Below are positions 62,189 to 64,000 of a stretch of 64,000 bases of DNA, one piece after another. Below the pieces are notes generated by a model. It had not been told where the DNA came from and ran no database searches. It saw only the letters and a list, made by a program, of their open reading frames with translations. A program made the translations under genes and the position numbers. Source of the DNA: Galerina marginata (taxonomy: Eukaryota; Basidiomycota; Agaricomycetes; Agaricales; Galerinaceae); contig JAECYW010000005.1 in assembly GCA_023014335.1 (NCBI GenBank), forward strand, positions 2,294,001 to 2,358,000. The letters run 5' to 3'. The number at the start of each line of letters is the position of its first letter. The stretch's first letter is position 1.

Positions 62189-63731
62189 ATGGCATCCAAG
62201 GATCAGCCACAGTTCAATCTTTCATCCGGTTATTTCGAAACCCAAGCTGTGCCTGCTCCTCTTAATGGTGTCTCTACGACAAATACATTCATCGCAAGTA
62301 ATCCTTCACCGGCCCAGTTGGACCACTCCCCAGTGGCATGGCACCCAAAAGTTACCCCATACCGACTGCTATTCCTGAGTACAACCATGGCGCTAGGTAC
62401 AGCAAAGGTCATTCTTACATATCAAGGAAAAGCCATGATTTCCACAACTCTGGAGTGGATAGCTGGGGTTGTTCTTTCCTTGTTGTAAGTACGCCCATTC
62501 GCTTTCTTTGACACTTCCATTCAGTTCATGATTCGTCCAAGGTTCTACATCCTTGGAGACTCTGAATCCAAGAGAAACTACCCAACATATCTTTCTTCGT
62601 TTTTCTCTTACGATTGCATGAACGTCATATGGGGTATTCTATGCACACTCTCCCTTAATCGGCCTTCATACCGTTCGGATGAATGGTCTGCAATCTCAAG
62701 ATATCCGATCTCCAGGATTCCCGTGGCCACTGGCTATCGGATCCTTCTGTCTTCAATTGTTGCGACCTTCGGGATGGTCAAAGCCATTTGTGCATATCTT
62801 GGTCTCAATACAGCCGCCAACACGTTTGATTGGGCGGTTACTGTTGCTCTTGCTTCTCTGTACGTGCATGCGGAATTGGCAACCACCGACTATCTTCTCA
62901 GAAACATTTAGATTATACTGCATCGGTTTGTACGAGCCGAATACTGCCGACATTGCGCCATTATTATTTGCCAAAGACTACTCCCCGTTTTTACGCACAT
63001 TCGGCAAGGTCTGTGAGTCTCCTAAAACCTGGGAATGGCCTCTCAATTGCTGATATTTCCGTTGTTGCAGTGACTAGCGCAACATTTTACCCGGTGGCAA
63101 TCCTCGTCATCCTTGCTTGGGCCCAATCCGTGCACATTGGGTCCAACTTCATTTTTCAAAGCATCAACAGACAAACTGAATCGACTGAGGCTGTCTTAGT
63201 CGTAATCAGACTGTTCTCTTTATTTCTAATGTCTACATTTTTCTTTATGATTTTAGCAATGGGTTCTTTCGGGCTATTTTTTCTATTGCGGATAATTAAG
63301 AGGGCAAGCCCAAACTATATCGCATCCCTGCCCTCGGCGATAGGGTTGAAGATCAGCTCCCTTTTCCGGCATCTATCTCGTTATTGTGAGTTCGTGGCAA
63401 GTTCTGAAGCACTTTGGAGCTCATAACATCTCGATAAAACGCAGCTTCGTTTGGCCAAATAGCCCTCCTCACTGTGGTCCATTTGCTTGTTTCCGCGTTT
63501 TGCACCCTAGCGGGTCTCTGCTGTTTATGTCCCTCGGTGATAGCAGCACAAGCTATTCATGGTCATGAAGACGGTGTCGGTACCTTGATATGGAACATAT
63601 TGTGTTGCATCGGATTTATACTCATCTCTTTGCTTTTTTGGGTGCCATTGGTTCTGACTATTCGTTCCTTTCGTAGAGCCTGCATCTCTGGGTCCTATCG
63701 CAATTACGACATTCTACCAGACTGGATGTAG
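62189..63731 (+). CDS. Multi-span membrane protein, family M, copy 2 (438 aa, 5 exons)
   Basis: Exons 62189-62484, 62542-62859, 62912-63012, 63071-63385 and 63445-63731 total 1317 nt, with the same phases as the minus-strand paralogue. The N-terminus (MASKDQPQFNLSS) is polar and about 15 residues longer. Membrane segments include LLFLSTTMALGTAKVILTY, LEWIAGVVLSLLFYILG, YRILLSSIVATFGMVKAICA, YPVAILVILAWAQ, LFLMSTFFFMILAMGSFGLF, ALLTVVHLLVSAFCTLAGLC and LLFWVPLVLTIRSF. It ends ISGSYRNYDILPDWM. GLYEPNTADIAPLLFAKDYS is strongly conserved between the copies and lies in a likely loop. Intact; function unknown. Confidence 0.65.
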
Positions 63732-64000
63732 TATATAGACCTTATCGTCCTTCTGGAGTTTGATCATGACGGCTAAAGCCTTCCGACCATTGTGAGAGAC
63801 TTAGATCCCCGACCTCACTTGAAACCAGGACGCCATACATAGCTGCTCGCATTCGAATAAGTAGACCATAAATTTCAGGTGTAAATTGCAGTCAGGAAGT
63901 CAGCTCCGCAGACAACTTCTTGAGCGCTTGGCGGAAAGGCGCCGAAAACCGGATCGTGGGCAAGTTGCCCGATGAACAAGTATTGCTTGCGGAGTTCTTT
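63732..64000. other. Window end, no gene seen
   Basis: 269 bp downstream of the family M gene. No supported frame. Confidence 0.4.

Overview
The window looks like nuclear DNA of a mushroom-forming basidiomycete (Agaricomycetes). Genes on both strands are broken by many short introns, mostly about 50-75 nt with GT..AG ends. The families present are typical of that group: repeated F-box proteins, kinase-like proteins, a Het-C homologue with a Gly/Pro-rich tail, KRE6/SKN1-type and laminarinase-like GH16 proteins, and multi-span membrane proteins of unknown function. I saw no bacterial-style operons, rRNA, tRNA or CRISPR. All exon models were made by eye, by joining splice sites so that the frame and the family similarity hold. 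They have no transcript support.

Layout. 0.5-8 kb: a small disordered protein, an F-box protein, two tandem kinase-like genes and a coiled-coil membrane protein with a Pro/Asn-rich tail. 8-12 kb: poorly supported coding signal. 12-18 kb: a conserved-looking 182-residue protein facing a het-c homologue. 18.8-26.9 kb: five tandem F-box paralogues, all on the minus strand, which share a phase-0 intron. 27-29 kb: a G3BP/Nxt3-like RNA-binding protein, divergent from the last F-box gene. 30-31 kb: a decayed F-box/LRR-type gene. 32.4-34 kb: a Fus3/Kss1-type MAP kinase with a TEY activation loop. 34-37 kb: a 3-kb gene-poor stretch. 37-46.3 kb: three tandem copies of an N-glycosylation-rich membrane protein family that I cannot name. 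47-55.6 kb: a KRE6/SKN1 homologue and a secreted, probably GPI-anchored GH16 enzyme, flanking an ELYS-domain protein. 56-58 kb: a seven-span-type (DUF6534-like) membrane protein. 58.6-63.7 kb: a sixth F-box paralogue on the plus strand, a decayed fragment of a multi-span membrane gene, and two intact members of that same family placed head to head.

Together the window mixes conserved housekeeping and signalling genes (MAPK, G3BP, ELYS, KRE6, Het-C) with lineage-type gene families that are being duplicated and decaying: F-box, kinase-like, and two membrane families. The most unusual features are the very small exons. The KRE6 homologue needs exons of 5, 11, 18, 18 and 20 nt, and the neighbouring GH16 gene needs consecutive exons of 6 and 16 nt. 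An uncommon GTTCGT splice donor recurs in four genes. The 59.8-63.7 kb block is an inverted duplication with a measurable inverted repeat.
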